A program made the position numbers and the translations under genes. A model generated the notes under the pieces. That model worked only from the letters and a program-made list of their open reading frames with translations, was not told the DNA's origin and made no database searches. Positions 48,204 to 59,728 of a stretch of DNA of 64,000 bases are shown here, in pieces; the stretch's first letter is position 1; each line of letters starts with the position of its first letter. The stretch is from Prostheceraeus crozeri. Lineage: Eukaryota > Platyhelminthes > Polycladida > Euryleptidae. The stretch covers positions 62,001-126,000 of the forward strand of contig CAJQUW010011629.1 of the NCBI GenBank assembly GCA_907163375.1, in the 5' to 3' direction.

Positions 48204-49606
48204 ACTCAGTGACAAAAAGAATGAAACAAGTCCTGATATGAATACTTATGACTTAAACTTGGTTGTACTGTACGTTTGTTTGTTGTTTGTAAAAGGAGAA
48301 CTCGAATGCTTTACTCAAAAACATTTAATTTGATAATCATGATTTTATCAACTTAAGTTTATCAACTTGAGTTAGAAACGGGTGTGACCACCGCGAGCAT
48401 CCAAACAGGCATCGATGCGTGAGGGCATGGATGAGCACAGTCGCTGGATGAATGCCAGGTCTAAGAGGTTCCCCTGCTCGATCAGTCTGTCGGCCAACAT
48501 CTTCAAAGACACTGGTGGGTGGTTGTACCTCTCCCTTACTCTGCGACCAAGCTCATCCCAGCAGTGCTCGATGGGGGAGAGGTCGGGAGAACGTGAGGGC
48601 CATTCCAAGGTTGGGATTCCACTGCTTGCTATCCTGTTAGAGACCACTGAAGCGCGATGTGGCCTTGCGTTGTCACCCTGAAAAATCAATTGATTCGATG
48701 TCACTGCTGGAACCACGACCGGTGTCACGATCTCGTCGGCATATCGCTGTCCTGTCAATGTTCCTTTCACTACGATTGCTGGTGTTTTTCCATTGTGTCA
48801 GATACTGGCCCAAACCATGACACTACCGCCGCCGTACCGGTCGTGTTCTTTGACGCAACATGAAGCAAATCGTTCACTTGGCAAGCGATGAACACGGATC
48901 CGACCAGTAAACCTCGATTCATCAGTCCAGAGCACACGTTCCCACTGACTGTCACTCCACGACTGATGACCTTGACACCACGTCACTCGTCTCCTTCGAT
49001 GTTCCAGGCTCAGCGGAATTCTCACAGCGGGTCGTCGAGACTGTATGCCAGCTTCTCGCAATCTTCGATATGCAGTTCGAACGCTACAGGCAACGTTCCC
49101 AGCAACCTTCCAGTACACAATTAGCTTCGGGACGGACACAAATCTGTTTCTTTTAGCAGCTAAAACTAAGCGTGCATCTGTCCGCTTGGACGATACCCCT
49201 GGTCTTCCTGATCCGTTCTTCTTTTCCACATTTCCTTCTGCTTTCCAACGACACCACCACCACCTCCATATAACGACCCTTGAAATTTTCAATTCTTTCG
49301 CAACAGTTGTAGAACTTTGCCCACAACGCATCATCCCAATTGCCATTCCTCTGGTAAAGTTATCGTGCGCCATTTCATAAGTCAAATCTGGTCAGCAGTA
49401 GGTGGTGATTCTGTTCAACTTCTAGCTCTTACTGTGATCAATATCAAATTTTGAAATTTGATGGTCCTATATCATTTCCCTTATCATATGGAGTTCAATG
49501 GTGATACATAGAAAGCGAGATATCATCTCAAACCATAGAAAAAAATGAAACAAACTTCCATTCAAGTCAATGATAGTTGGTTTCATTATTTATGTCAGTG
49601 AGTATA
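48201..49606 (-). mobile_element. Tc1-like DNA transposon, core 3 copy
   Basis: Same ends as in core 1. Carries a 14-bp tandem duplication near its left end (TATCAACTTGAGTT, about 48360) and a 15-bp deletion at 48905, both shared only with core 4. Confidence 0.87.
48372..49373 (-). pseudogene. Tc1-like transposase (DD34E), core 3 copy
   Basis: As in core 2, but five residues (LDFND) after WTDESRFT are deleted in frame, just beyond the first catalytic Asp, and QDDNARPH reads QGDNARPH. Shared TGA at 48798-48800. Confidence 0.88.
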
Positions 49607-50919
49607 TATCTTCATTGCTGTCCTCTCAATCATGCTCGCAGTTATACATTGTACCATGGCTAAATTGCGCACAATATCAAAGTTGATATCATTGGCCGGA
49701 ACAATGATGGTGCAAATCTCAGACTCACTTATACAGTTTAAACAACCGGGCTGAGATGGAAGACAACAGAGATTTCTTGTTTATCACTTGGCCTATTCTA
49801 GATTTTCTAATTATCGTCATGGAAGGGACGAGCAAGCGTAAGCGTTGTAACTCAAGTGAAAACGAAGTCACCTTGTACGCATGAATTACTCACTCGTGTT
49901 ACAGATAAATAGCTAGCATCATTCTATAGTAAATTGAAATCAATTAGTCTGACGAATGCAAAGATAGAAAGAATACCAATACAAATGAAAAGAATGAATA
50001 TAGGAATTATAGCTATTTGTCGAGGGCATAAATTGGAGGATATCTGAGGGAGCGCACCGTCTCTAATTGAAAGAAGCTCTCATCCGCTTTGCATAAAACT
50101 TTGTATTTGGGTAGAAAATACACTCGAATACGTGTATCTGAAGTTTTGTGACAATAGATTCAATTTTGCGGGTTCTAGTCATATTTGGAAACGTGTGGGG
50201 GGAGATAACACATGAGTATAAATTGATCTCCTTGATCCTCAAGACTCTTTCTGGTTATTTATCTCCTTGTGTCGGAGAATCAATGCTGTTGGTGTCTTTT
50301 ATTGACTTTATGATTGTCATTCTACTTAGATATTCAATAAACTACGACAGACCCTTGTTATTAAAACCGCTATTATACTTCATGCCAGTCTACGAGTATC
50401 AGGTTTCCTAGGTTCTTTAACTCATTACTTCTAAACAACTAGTCAAATGAGGTGGACAAGTGGAGGTAAATCTTTCTTCGTGGTGATTCGATTTGCATGC
50501 GCTAAGCCGCCAAGGCAGTCATTCAAGTCACAAGAGGTGAACGAGTGGAGGTAAAACGCTCGATACAAATGCATGTAGTTGTAGACTCAAGTGAAGAAAT
50601 GCTCGTAGTATTTTGAATATGTAGTCATAATAATAGTGTATGTAGGATTAGCTCAATTATAGTCGCTGTAGAAGAGTGTCATTGCAGCTATATTGTTTAC
50701 CGCCATCATTCACTTTCGCATTTTTATTCATCAGTTTCATGTTCCTTTATAGCATCCATTTTTTATGGTGACCATTGTCCTTTTTTATTTCCACTTCTAG
50801 TACCTGTTGTCTGCGTGCAGCATATTGGGGTCTTGTGGCAGGCGTATTGTTTGGAATCAGTGTTAAAAGTAGGAATGAGTATCATTACTGTAACAGCAGT
50901 CTTAATCAAGATTTCCATT

Positions 50920-51335
50920 TTAACCAGTTATTTGGCCAAAACTGATCAATATTAATTCGTTCCCACGAGAAACTCCCTTAACCTCAAATGCATGAAATGT
51001 TCTACTGACGTTACTGCATGAAATGGGTCCCTGACTTGCTTTAAGTTGTCTACATATCACACATCTTCTGCAAGAACCACATGTCAACATAGAAAAGCTA
51101 CTGGCATCTTGGTTGGTTGTATGAAGCATTTCGGCTTTTGAAGAATGCTTTGTGCTTTTGACTTTTGACTTATGCAAGCAGTCTTGTTACACCGAATGCA
51201 TAACACGAAAAGATATTCTATGTCAGAAATACAGTGATAGCATCTATTCATTTTTGATTTGGGGACGAGTGATTGATAATGTTCGGCATTTACGGAGGGT
51301 AGATTGATGCCACATGCTAAAAATGCAGCTTGCAC
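50920..51335 (-). pseudogene. Cysteine-rich fragment, core 3 copy
   Basis: Two overlapping frames as in core 2 (51084-51335 and 50920-51177), with MNRCYHC in place of MKRCYRC. Confidence 0.35.
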
Positions 51336-52474
51336 ATGACAAGATGAACCAATATTGGAGACAGCTCTCCTTTTTTATCAATGCTCAGCCAACTGCAAGC
51401 CAAGTTGTTCTAAGAGCAGTCTAAGTGACCATAGCGTTGGCATTGCCATAAATTTATGCTTTGGTGTCATTGAATTGGTGTGGTATCTTTCAGTTGTAGG
51501 ATAACGGAATGTAAGCACTTTATTGAAGTTAATCACCTATTGTTTGGGAATACATGAAGCAACATTTACAGGTAATTCACAGAACCAATATAACAACAAA
51601 GTAAGGAACGCTGGGGTCACCGAGGATTGTATGCATTTAAGAACTGGTCAATCCAATGGTTACAACATCTTGGCATCTGCAAACTTACGGATTGGAGAAC
51701 GCCATCACCCATCAGTCCCCATCAGAACTGCTTCAATCAAATATTCAAATTAGTACGAATTATATTCCATAGTGCTATATTCCATATAAATGATTGCTGG
51801 CATGATATTCATCATCGTTAGAGAATTCTGAAGAATACAGAAATTATTATTGTTCTCATTATTAATTTCAAATACACTTTATGATTTCTTGATGAATAAT
51901 TCCCTTCCCAAAATATCATGTCTCTTTGCGAGATTGCGACATTTCGTTTGTACGATGAACATTGATAAAGGAACTGCTCAAACTTCAAAGACTTGAACAA
52001 CTATAGCACGAAATTCCTTGGCAGCCGTAGACGCTGGATTTTTTTCTGCAATTATTGAGAAATTGAAGTAATACACTCAATTAATTGATTTAATTAATAT
52101 CTGTGAACATTCTGCAATATATGCCCAGACAGCTGACTTTTTGTATTTTCTTGTGAAAAAATATATAAATAATAATTATAGAAATAATACAAAATTATCA
52201 AATAATCATAAAAATAGATAAATACGAGTATCTCCTATGTGCACATTCTATAAGCTTGTAAAGCCCTCCTAGAAATCATACTGTGCAGCCTTTATCATGA
52301 ACCCTTAGTCATCTTAGGGTAGAAAGTAAAAGTACATGACGCTTGAATTGAAGTACAAATTCGCTTTACTTTTTCACTTCTTAAGATGATTCAGCAGTGA
52401 ATCGAAGCCAGTCCAAAACCCGTGGCTTTTCCTTTTCACATCTATGAAAAGACTGCTTACATTGCTTCAATTTA

Positions 52475-52678
52475 TCTGTTTGGAAGCTCCCCATGTCAGA
52501 TATTTGACACATTAGTGAAAAGCAAAATTAGCTAGTCTCGCGCGAGCGCTTTCGACCACCGTCGGCCACCATAATCATGCACAAGTGAATTTATTCATCA
52601 TTATTACATCATCATTATGACTTAATTTTGCTTTTCACTAATGTGTCAAATATCTGACATGGGGAGCTTCCAAACAGA
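52475..52678. mobile_element. 204-bp MITE with long inverted repeats (copy B)
   Basis: Counterpart of 13127-13330. The mismatch seen in copy A (ACATTCGTG) is absent here (ACATTAGTG), so the arms pair without visible mismatch. Confidence 0.82.
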
Positions 52679-53188
52679 TAATGAGACTAACTCCTCAATA
52701 TTCTCATCATTGCTTCAATTTGTCAAACTTGAGTAAAAATAAATGGTGAAATGGTGAAATTCTTGGTGAACAGGATGAATATATTTACAAAAATAAACAA
52801 CCTTCATTTCATGACCCTCAGTCAGAGATATTTCCACGTCGTTTTCACTGAATCACTGTTTGAGAAGAGAACAACTGATCAATAAGGCAACCAATGCAAG
52901 GCAAAATACTATTAGGTGCTCCTAATAATCAGGAAAGTACTTAAAAGTAAGTTTTGATTTCTCAATATACGCTAATGCATTCATTCATTCAAATGATGCA
53001 GGGTAACAGCACATGTTTTATTCATTCTGTGTTTTCAATGAAAGATGAGATAGAAATTATAGAAACTTGGTGTATGTTTATGACAATGAATTTGATGCGA
53101 ATGAATATTGATGTCAGTGGATAATTTTCTTATCTGTGCCGATGAGAAATTGACATTCTGGCGATGTATTGGAAATGGTGATGCATTC

Positions 53189-53808
53189 CAGCGATGAAAC
53201 CGGGTCACTGGGTCAATTGGGTCACTGTTCAAATATTTTGACCCGGCTTCTTTATTCTTGCTTATTTAATTAATTTCCGATCTGTAAATTCACAGATGAC
53301 CTGCGTTTCTACTGCTAGTGAGTTAAATTACCGATCCTGATCAGTATTACATGTAAAATAACAGATATTTTGTAAATAAACAGATTCGGGTCTGTCAATA
53401 AACAAGCTGATTTTTGCAGTGTATTGTACCCGCAGTTATTTATTTCATCATACTTGTTACAGGATGACAGTGTCAAGCGTTAAGGTTCAACACACCAAGA
53501 ACCCCATTGCAAGCCATGAAAACACAGCTTATAGGGCAATGGGGTCAGTACAATACACGTCGTTTTTTCTGGCTTCCGTAAATCCACTTGGGGCGAATTG
53601 TAGTCCCTGACAGGCAGCCATTACTCATTATTATTAAGATTGTTGTGCGATTAAGCTTATTAAGTTCAGTAAACTATACTACCATCTTTCCCCCCCATAG
53701 TCAACATGCACTCAAATAAATAGAAACAAAGATTTCGAGTGACCGGTCGTGACCCTTTCGTGTAAACGGGTCAACGGGTCACGAAACCGTGACCCGGTTC
53801 CGTCTCTG
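53189..53808. mobile_element. Non-autonomous hAT-like element rich in GGGTCA (copy B)
   Basis: Counterpart of 13841-14459 with the same ends and TGCATTC flanks. Confidence 0.6.
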
Positions 53809-55645
53809 AATTGCATTCTATCTCTTCGACACACTATTTAAGATATCATGATTCCAGGTATTGGGTTGATATTGAATTCCTTCCTGTTGGTAATTGATTT
53901 CTCACTGTTTAATGTCTCTACCGCTTCTGCCATCACTTGTCTTGAAATTACTTTTCCTATATACACTTACAGTTTCAGTCAGCTTGCAGCTACAGTCAAG
54001 GAAATTGAACAGTATAGCAAGACGGCCCCACTTACCGCTGATGTCAATGATGCTCATTATCAATCCTAACATTGAGAAGTCAGACAAATGCACTTCACTA
54101 ATTAATTCTGATGAAAACATCAAATGCATTTCCTTTTCCGAGTTTAATCTGTGATTACAGACGGCGCTTGCCAAATTGAAATGTATTCTTTCTCGACCAG
54201 TTTGCACGATGATATCGATATGAGCGGCAAGCAGTCAATCTCCATTCATATTTTGGGAAGAAATTATTAAATGCTGCTGCATCAAAGTATTTGACGACAT
54301 GCTTTTCTTCAACAAAATGGAGCTGAAATATGTATAAAAATGAGAAAATTGAGCTCTAAGTTCACTTTATGATGTTAGATTGTAATTGTAATCAGTTTAA
54401 TTTTGGTTTGAAATTTTGTCAATGCTTGGTATACAGAAGACGCGAGCATTGTATTTCTAATGATGAGGCAGAGAGTCTCTACCGTAATCCCTTTCCAAGA
54501 CGCTATTCCTTGTCATGGAAATCATGTCAGCTATTTTCGCTCCAATCATTATATAGCGAGAATTCATTTGCAACATTTCATGGACTCTCTCACTTGAAAA
54601 AGAGCTCATCATCGAACTTTTCTGTCGTTTTAAAACCTAGAATGTGCTATCTTACCGGAATTATTAATTCGAGTAATGAACAAAGTTCAATGGGTTGTCG
54701 TCAATATCTCTTGCCCACGCTCTTCCGATGTATGTTCTCTGCCTATCTATTGACAGCAACTCCCTTTGTAATTTGATATTATCAGCGACGTGAGACTTTG
54801 TTCACCAAATCAAATTCTATATTGCAAATGCCAAATTTTACAGAAGCAATGCCAAATTTTCGTATAGAACAGAGGAAATGCACTATGAAAGGCACTATAA
54901 AGTTGTACGCAGTGATCAAGGAGAGATTTCATGTAATTTATAGTTTGAAGGAAAGTATATCAAAAAAGCCGTCCCCTATCGATCTCAAATGGTTCATCAA
55001 ACACACTTCAGCATTTCATTTGCCAGAATAACACAATGATAAAAACGAAAACAATATTAGAAGAAATACAACTCAATCAAAGTATGTTAGTCTACTTAGT
55101 ACATGTAAGTGGAACAACATGGGATCATTTTCACATGTAGCATTCGAAATTGATAACTGCTTTGTCTTCTTAGATAATTTTACATTTTCATATCTATTTA
55201 TAGATATTTTTGGATATTTTTAAATATTCTATGATGAAGTCACCTTTGATGTCTATTTCCGTCATTACTGATGTGCATCCGTCAGTACTGATGTCCTTTT
55301 GCATTGGATGCATAAGAGGAAATTTTGAGTTATTTATGACAAAACGACATTACTGGTGTCAAGTCTCATAAATAGTATGATATCTGTGTTGTTCTCTATG
55401 TATCATGTAATCCTGACCGCAATGATCTTACCACAGAATCATATCACAATGCATCTGTGAGCACGTTTAAGTTCGATAAAACAATAAAAAACAATTGAGT
55501 CGATAAAACAATAAAAACGTGGTTCATCCACTAATTACACTAACTAATGTACATATAATTACAATACTATATTCTAATCGATATTTCTGTAAATGACAAC
55601 TTGCTAATTAAACTGCATCCTCAAAATATTGTTATTCCATTTCAG

Positions 55646-56884
55646 ATGATGTAACCGCAATGGAAAAATCAATGCAAATTGAATCAAGCAACAAACAAGA
55701 AAAGCATCACATGAAGATGTTTCATAACTTTTTGGAAAAGTATCCTGCTTTAAGCATTGATTTTAAACAGTGTACTGAGAGTGAATTTAGCAAAAGTATT
55801 ACGTTTGTTTTATGGATCTTTGAAGAAAAATGATGATAATAATTATGCCCCCGCCAGCCTCATATGTATTAGAGCGAGCATCTTTCGGTATTTTATGAGG
55901 TCGAGAAAGATAAACATAATTACTGACGATAGATTTTACGATGCGAATAAAACATTGAAATGCTTGGCCCGTAAATTCATCGCATGCGGAGGTCAAGTTA
56001 AGCATTTTCAAGCCATCGAATCTGAAGACCTCAGTAAATTATCGGTTTATTTTGATCGCAGTAATCCGACAGTTCTATTACACGAGACGTATTATAACAT
56101 CATTTACTATTTCGGGACTAGAGGGAGAGAATGGTTCCGTAATTTGAGGGAGGATCGTTTCATATTTGATAAGGACTCTGAGGGATTCGATATCGTTAGT
56201 TTTAACGAAGGAAAAATTAAAAACGTAGGTAATGTTCTCACACGGAAAGGGATGGAGAATGTGAAGGAAGCGTTGATGGTATCAAGTGAAAACAAGGCTG
56301 AATGCCCTGTTACATGCCTGAAATTATTTTTAGAAAAGCGCCGTGAATCAATTGTTGATGGTGATTCATTATCCACCCCTTTTTTCCTTAAAACCAGAAA
56401 AAAAATTTCGAGAAATTCTCGGTATTGCGAGAAGCAGCCCATAGGTGTAAATACTCTCGGAAAACTTATGACTATTATTTCAAATGAGGCTCAGTTAGGA
56501 AAGTCTTACACAGCTCACAGTATCCGACCGACAGTTATCTCCGAACTATCCCAAGCCGGTTATAAATTGACGGATATTTGCAAAATAACTGGTCATAAGC
56601 AGACGAAGACTGTAGAGAGATATCTGCAATATGGATGTCGACGAAAGTCAGAAATGAAGAGAATGAGCCAAAGTTTGAAAAGAAGTTTGCATCAAGAGAA
56701 ATCGGAAGAAGAAGATAAAGAGGAAGAGAAACAAGTCAGTGTGATGGTCAAAAGAGCAAAAGATGTGCAAAGTTCACAAGACGTGATCATATGTGAATCG
56801 GAAGAAATCGTGCAAAAGACTGTTGAAAGAATGCCGACTGCCGTTCTTGAAAAGAATGGTGCCAGGCTAATGTTTTTTCTTTAG
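55646..56884 (+). pseudogene. Crypton-type tyrosine recombinase, core 4 copy
   Basis: Same gene as in core 1. Here the codon that is TAG in cores 1 and 2 is GAG (LLHETYYN), so a 375-codon frame (55757-56884) covers the later N-terminal part and the whole catalytic domain: GTRGREW, HSIR, GH and the Tyr of VERYLQYG. The extra T near 55788 shifts the first 45 or so codons from the ATG at 55660 out of frame. Missense differences from core 1 include KTRKKISRNSR for KARKKISSNSW. Confidence 0.84.
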
Positions 56885-56964
56885 ACATTTCTGTGTTTTT
56901 TGCACAGATGGTGTAATTTGATGTCATCATGTTTTTTATGGCATTTTTGAAAAATAAAAAAAGC

Positions 56965-57251
56965 GTTCTGACAATGATTGTCTGCACGCCTTTTGGCATT
57001 GTCAGAACTATGACTTTTGCATTTCTATTGAACAATGACTATCAGCCTCGTCCTTACATAGTCATTGTCTACTTATATTTCTATATCTATGGTATGATAA
57101 TATCGAATAATGGCAGTCTGTACATTGTTGCTGAGTAAATAGGGCTGCCAGCAGATATTTCACACGTCATTTTTCTATGATGAAAGTCGTTCATATATCT
57201 TCAAATCCAAATTAGACATCCTTAACTGCATAATTAAGGCCGTCTAATTTG
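56965..57251. repeat. Three hairpins 3' of the recombinase (core 4)
   Basis: Counterpart of 8380-8666; the third carries two extra differences (GACATCCTTAACTGCA), weakening its stem slightly. Confidence 0.76.
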
Positions 57252-57488
57252 CTATGTAATGCCAATGAGGTAGGAACATTTCACCGCCCATCTTCGCATT
57301 CCCAGTGAAAATGACATTGAGATGATTCCTGTGGTTAACAATTTGGACTCGTAGATATCTCAAGCTTTACATACTTCAATGTTCTGAGCTGTATGGGCTA
57401 TATAGAAAATTATCATAGATTTGAGTCTTTTGCAGATCAAAATCTAGGATTTTTGATGTCATAGATTTTAGGTTCAGTAACAGTGCAT

Positions 57489-57567
57489 ATATTACCTTTC
57501 AAATGATTAGCCTAAATCGTCTGGCGCTACGCGCCGACGATTTAGGCTGTCATTTGAAAGATAATAT
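57489..57567. repeat. 79-nt palindrome abutting Tc1 (core 4)
   Basis: Counterpart of 8904-8982. Confidence 0.86.
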
Positions 57568-58969
57568 ACTCAGTGACAAAAAGAATGAAACAAGTCCTGA
57601 TATGAATACTTATGACTTAAACTTGGTTGTACTGTACGTTTGTTTGTTGTTTGTAAAAGGAGAACTCGAATGCTTTACTCAAAAACATTTAATTTGATAA
57701 TCATGATTTTATCAACTTAAGTTTATCAACTTGAGTTAGAAACGGGTGTGACCACCGCGAGCATCCAAACAGGCATCGATGCGTGAGGGCATGGATGAGC
57801 ACAGTCGCTGGATGAATGCCAGGTCTAAGAGGTTCCCCTGCTCGATCAGTCTGTCGGCCAACATCTTCAAAGACACTGGTGGGTGGTTGTACCTCTCCCT
57901 CACTCTGCGACCAAGCTCATCCCAGCAGTGCTCGATGGGGGAGAGGTCGGGAGAACGTGAGGGCCATTCCAAGGTTGGGATTCCACTGCTTGCTATCCTG
58001 TTAGAGACCACTGAAGCGCGATGTGGCCTTGCGTTGTCATCCTGAAAAATCAATTGATTCGATGTCACTGCTGGAACCACGACCGGTGTCACGATCTCGT
58101 CGGCATATCGCTGTCCTGTCAATGTTCCTTTCACTACGATTGCTGGTGTTTTTCCATTGTGTCAGATACTGGCCCAAACCATGACACTACCGCCGCCGTA
58201 CCGGTCGTGTTCTTTGACGCAACATGAAGCAAATCGTTCACTTGGCAAGCGATGAACACGGATCCGACCAGTAAACCTCGATTCATCAGTCCAGAGCACA
58301 CGTTCCCACTGACTGTCACTCCACGACTGATGACTTTGACACCACGTCACTCGTCTCCTTCGATGTTCCAGGCTCAGCGGAATTCTCACAGCGGGTCGTC
58401 GAGACTGTATGCCAGCTTCTCGCAATCTTCGATATGCAGTTCGAACGCTACAGGCAACGTTCCCAGCAACCTTCCAGTACACAATTAGCTTCGGGACGGA
58501 CACAAATCTGTTTCTTTTAGCAGCTAAAACTAAGCGTGCATCTGTCCGCTTGGACGATACCCCTGGTCTTCCTGATCCGTTCTTCTTTTCCACATTTCCT
58601 TCTGCTTTCCAACGACACCACCACCACCTCCATATAACGACCCTTGAAATTTTCAATTCTTTCGCAACAGTTGTAGAACTTTGCCCACAACGCATCATCC
58701 CAATTGCCATTCCTCTGGTAAAGTTATCGTGCGCCATTTCATAAGTCAAATCTGGTCAGCAGTAGGTGGTGATTCTGTTCAACTTCTAGCTCTTACTGTG
58801 ATCAATATCAAATTTTGAAATTTGATGGTCCTATATCATTTCCCTTATCATATGGAGTTCAATGGTGATACATAGAAAGCGAGATATCATCTCAAACCAT
58901 AGAAAAAATGAAACAAACTTCCATTCAAGTCAATGATAGTTGGTTTCATTATTTATGTCAGTGAGTATA
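57565..58969 (-). mobile_element. Tc1-like DNA transposon, core 4 copy
   Basis: Shares with core 3 the 14-bp duplication and the 15-bp deletion (58270). Confidence 0.87.
57736..58737 (-). pseudogene. Tc1-like transposase (DD34E), core 4 copy
   Basis: Same as core 3 with the five-residue deletion after SRFT and the shared TGA (58162-58164); QDDNARPH is intact here. Confidence 0.88.
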
Positions 58970-59728
58970 TATCTTCATTGCTGTCCTCTCAATCATGCTC
59001 GCAGTTATACATTGTACCATGGCTAAATTGCGCACAATATCAAAGTTGATATCATTGGCCGGAACAATGATGGTGCAAATCTCAGACTCACTTATACAGT
59101 TTAAACAACCGGGCTGAGATGGAAGACTACAGAGATTTCTTGTTTATCACTTGGCCTATTCTAGATTTTCTAATTATCGTCATGGGAAGGGACGAGCAAG
59201 CGTAAGCGTTGTAACTCAAGTGAATACGAAGTCACCTTGTACGCATGAATTACTCACTCGTGTTACAGATAAATAGCTAGCATCATTCTATAGTAAATTG
59301 AAATCAATTAGTCTGACGAATGCAAAGATAGAAAGAATACCAATACAAATGAAAAGAATGAATATAGGAATTATAGCTATTTGTCGAGGGCATAAATTGG
59401 AGGATATCTGAGGGCGCGCACCGTCTCTAATTGAAAGAAGCTCTCATCCGCTTTGCATAAAACTTTGTATTTGGGTAGAAAATACACTCGAATACGTGTA
59501 TCTGAAGTTTTGTGACAATAGATTCAATTTTGCGGGTTCTAGTCATATTTGGAAACGTGTGGGGGGAGATAACACATGAGTATAAATTGATCTCCTTGAT
59601 CCTCAAGACTCTTTCTGGTTATTTATCTCCTTGTGTCGGAGAATCAATGCTGTTGGTGTCTTTTATTGACTTTATGATTGTCATTCTACTTAGATATTCA
59701 ATAAACTACGACAGACCCTTGTTGTTAA

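Larger units (their letters stand above)
46150..52300. mobile_element. Core copy 3, recombinase deleted
   Basis: Same ends as the other cores (ATCATGA at 46159-46165 and 52294-52300) and the 26-bp doublet at 46156-46207 as in core 1. About 1.7 kb, from just before the recombinase exon to before the third hairpin, is missing. Tc1 and the cysteine-rich fragment remain. Confidence 0.55.
52301..53835. repeat. Spacer between cores 3 and 4 (copy B)
   Basis: Counterpart of 12953-14486 with scattered substitutions. Confidence 0.8.
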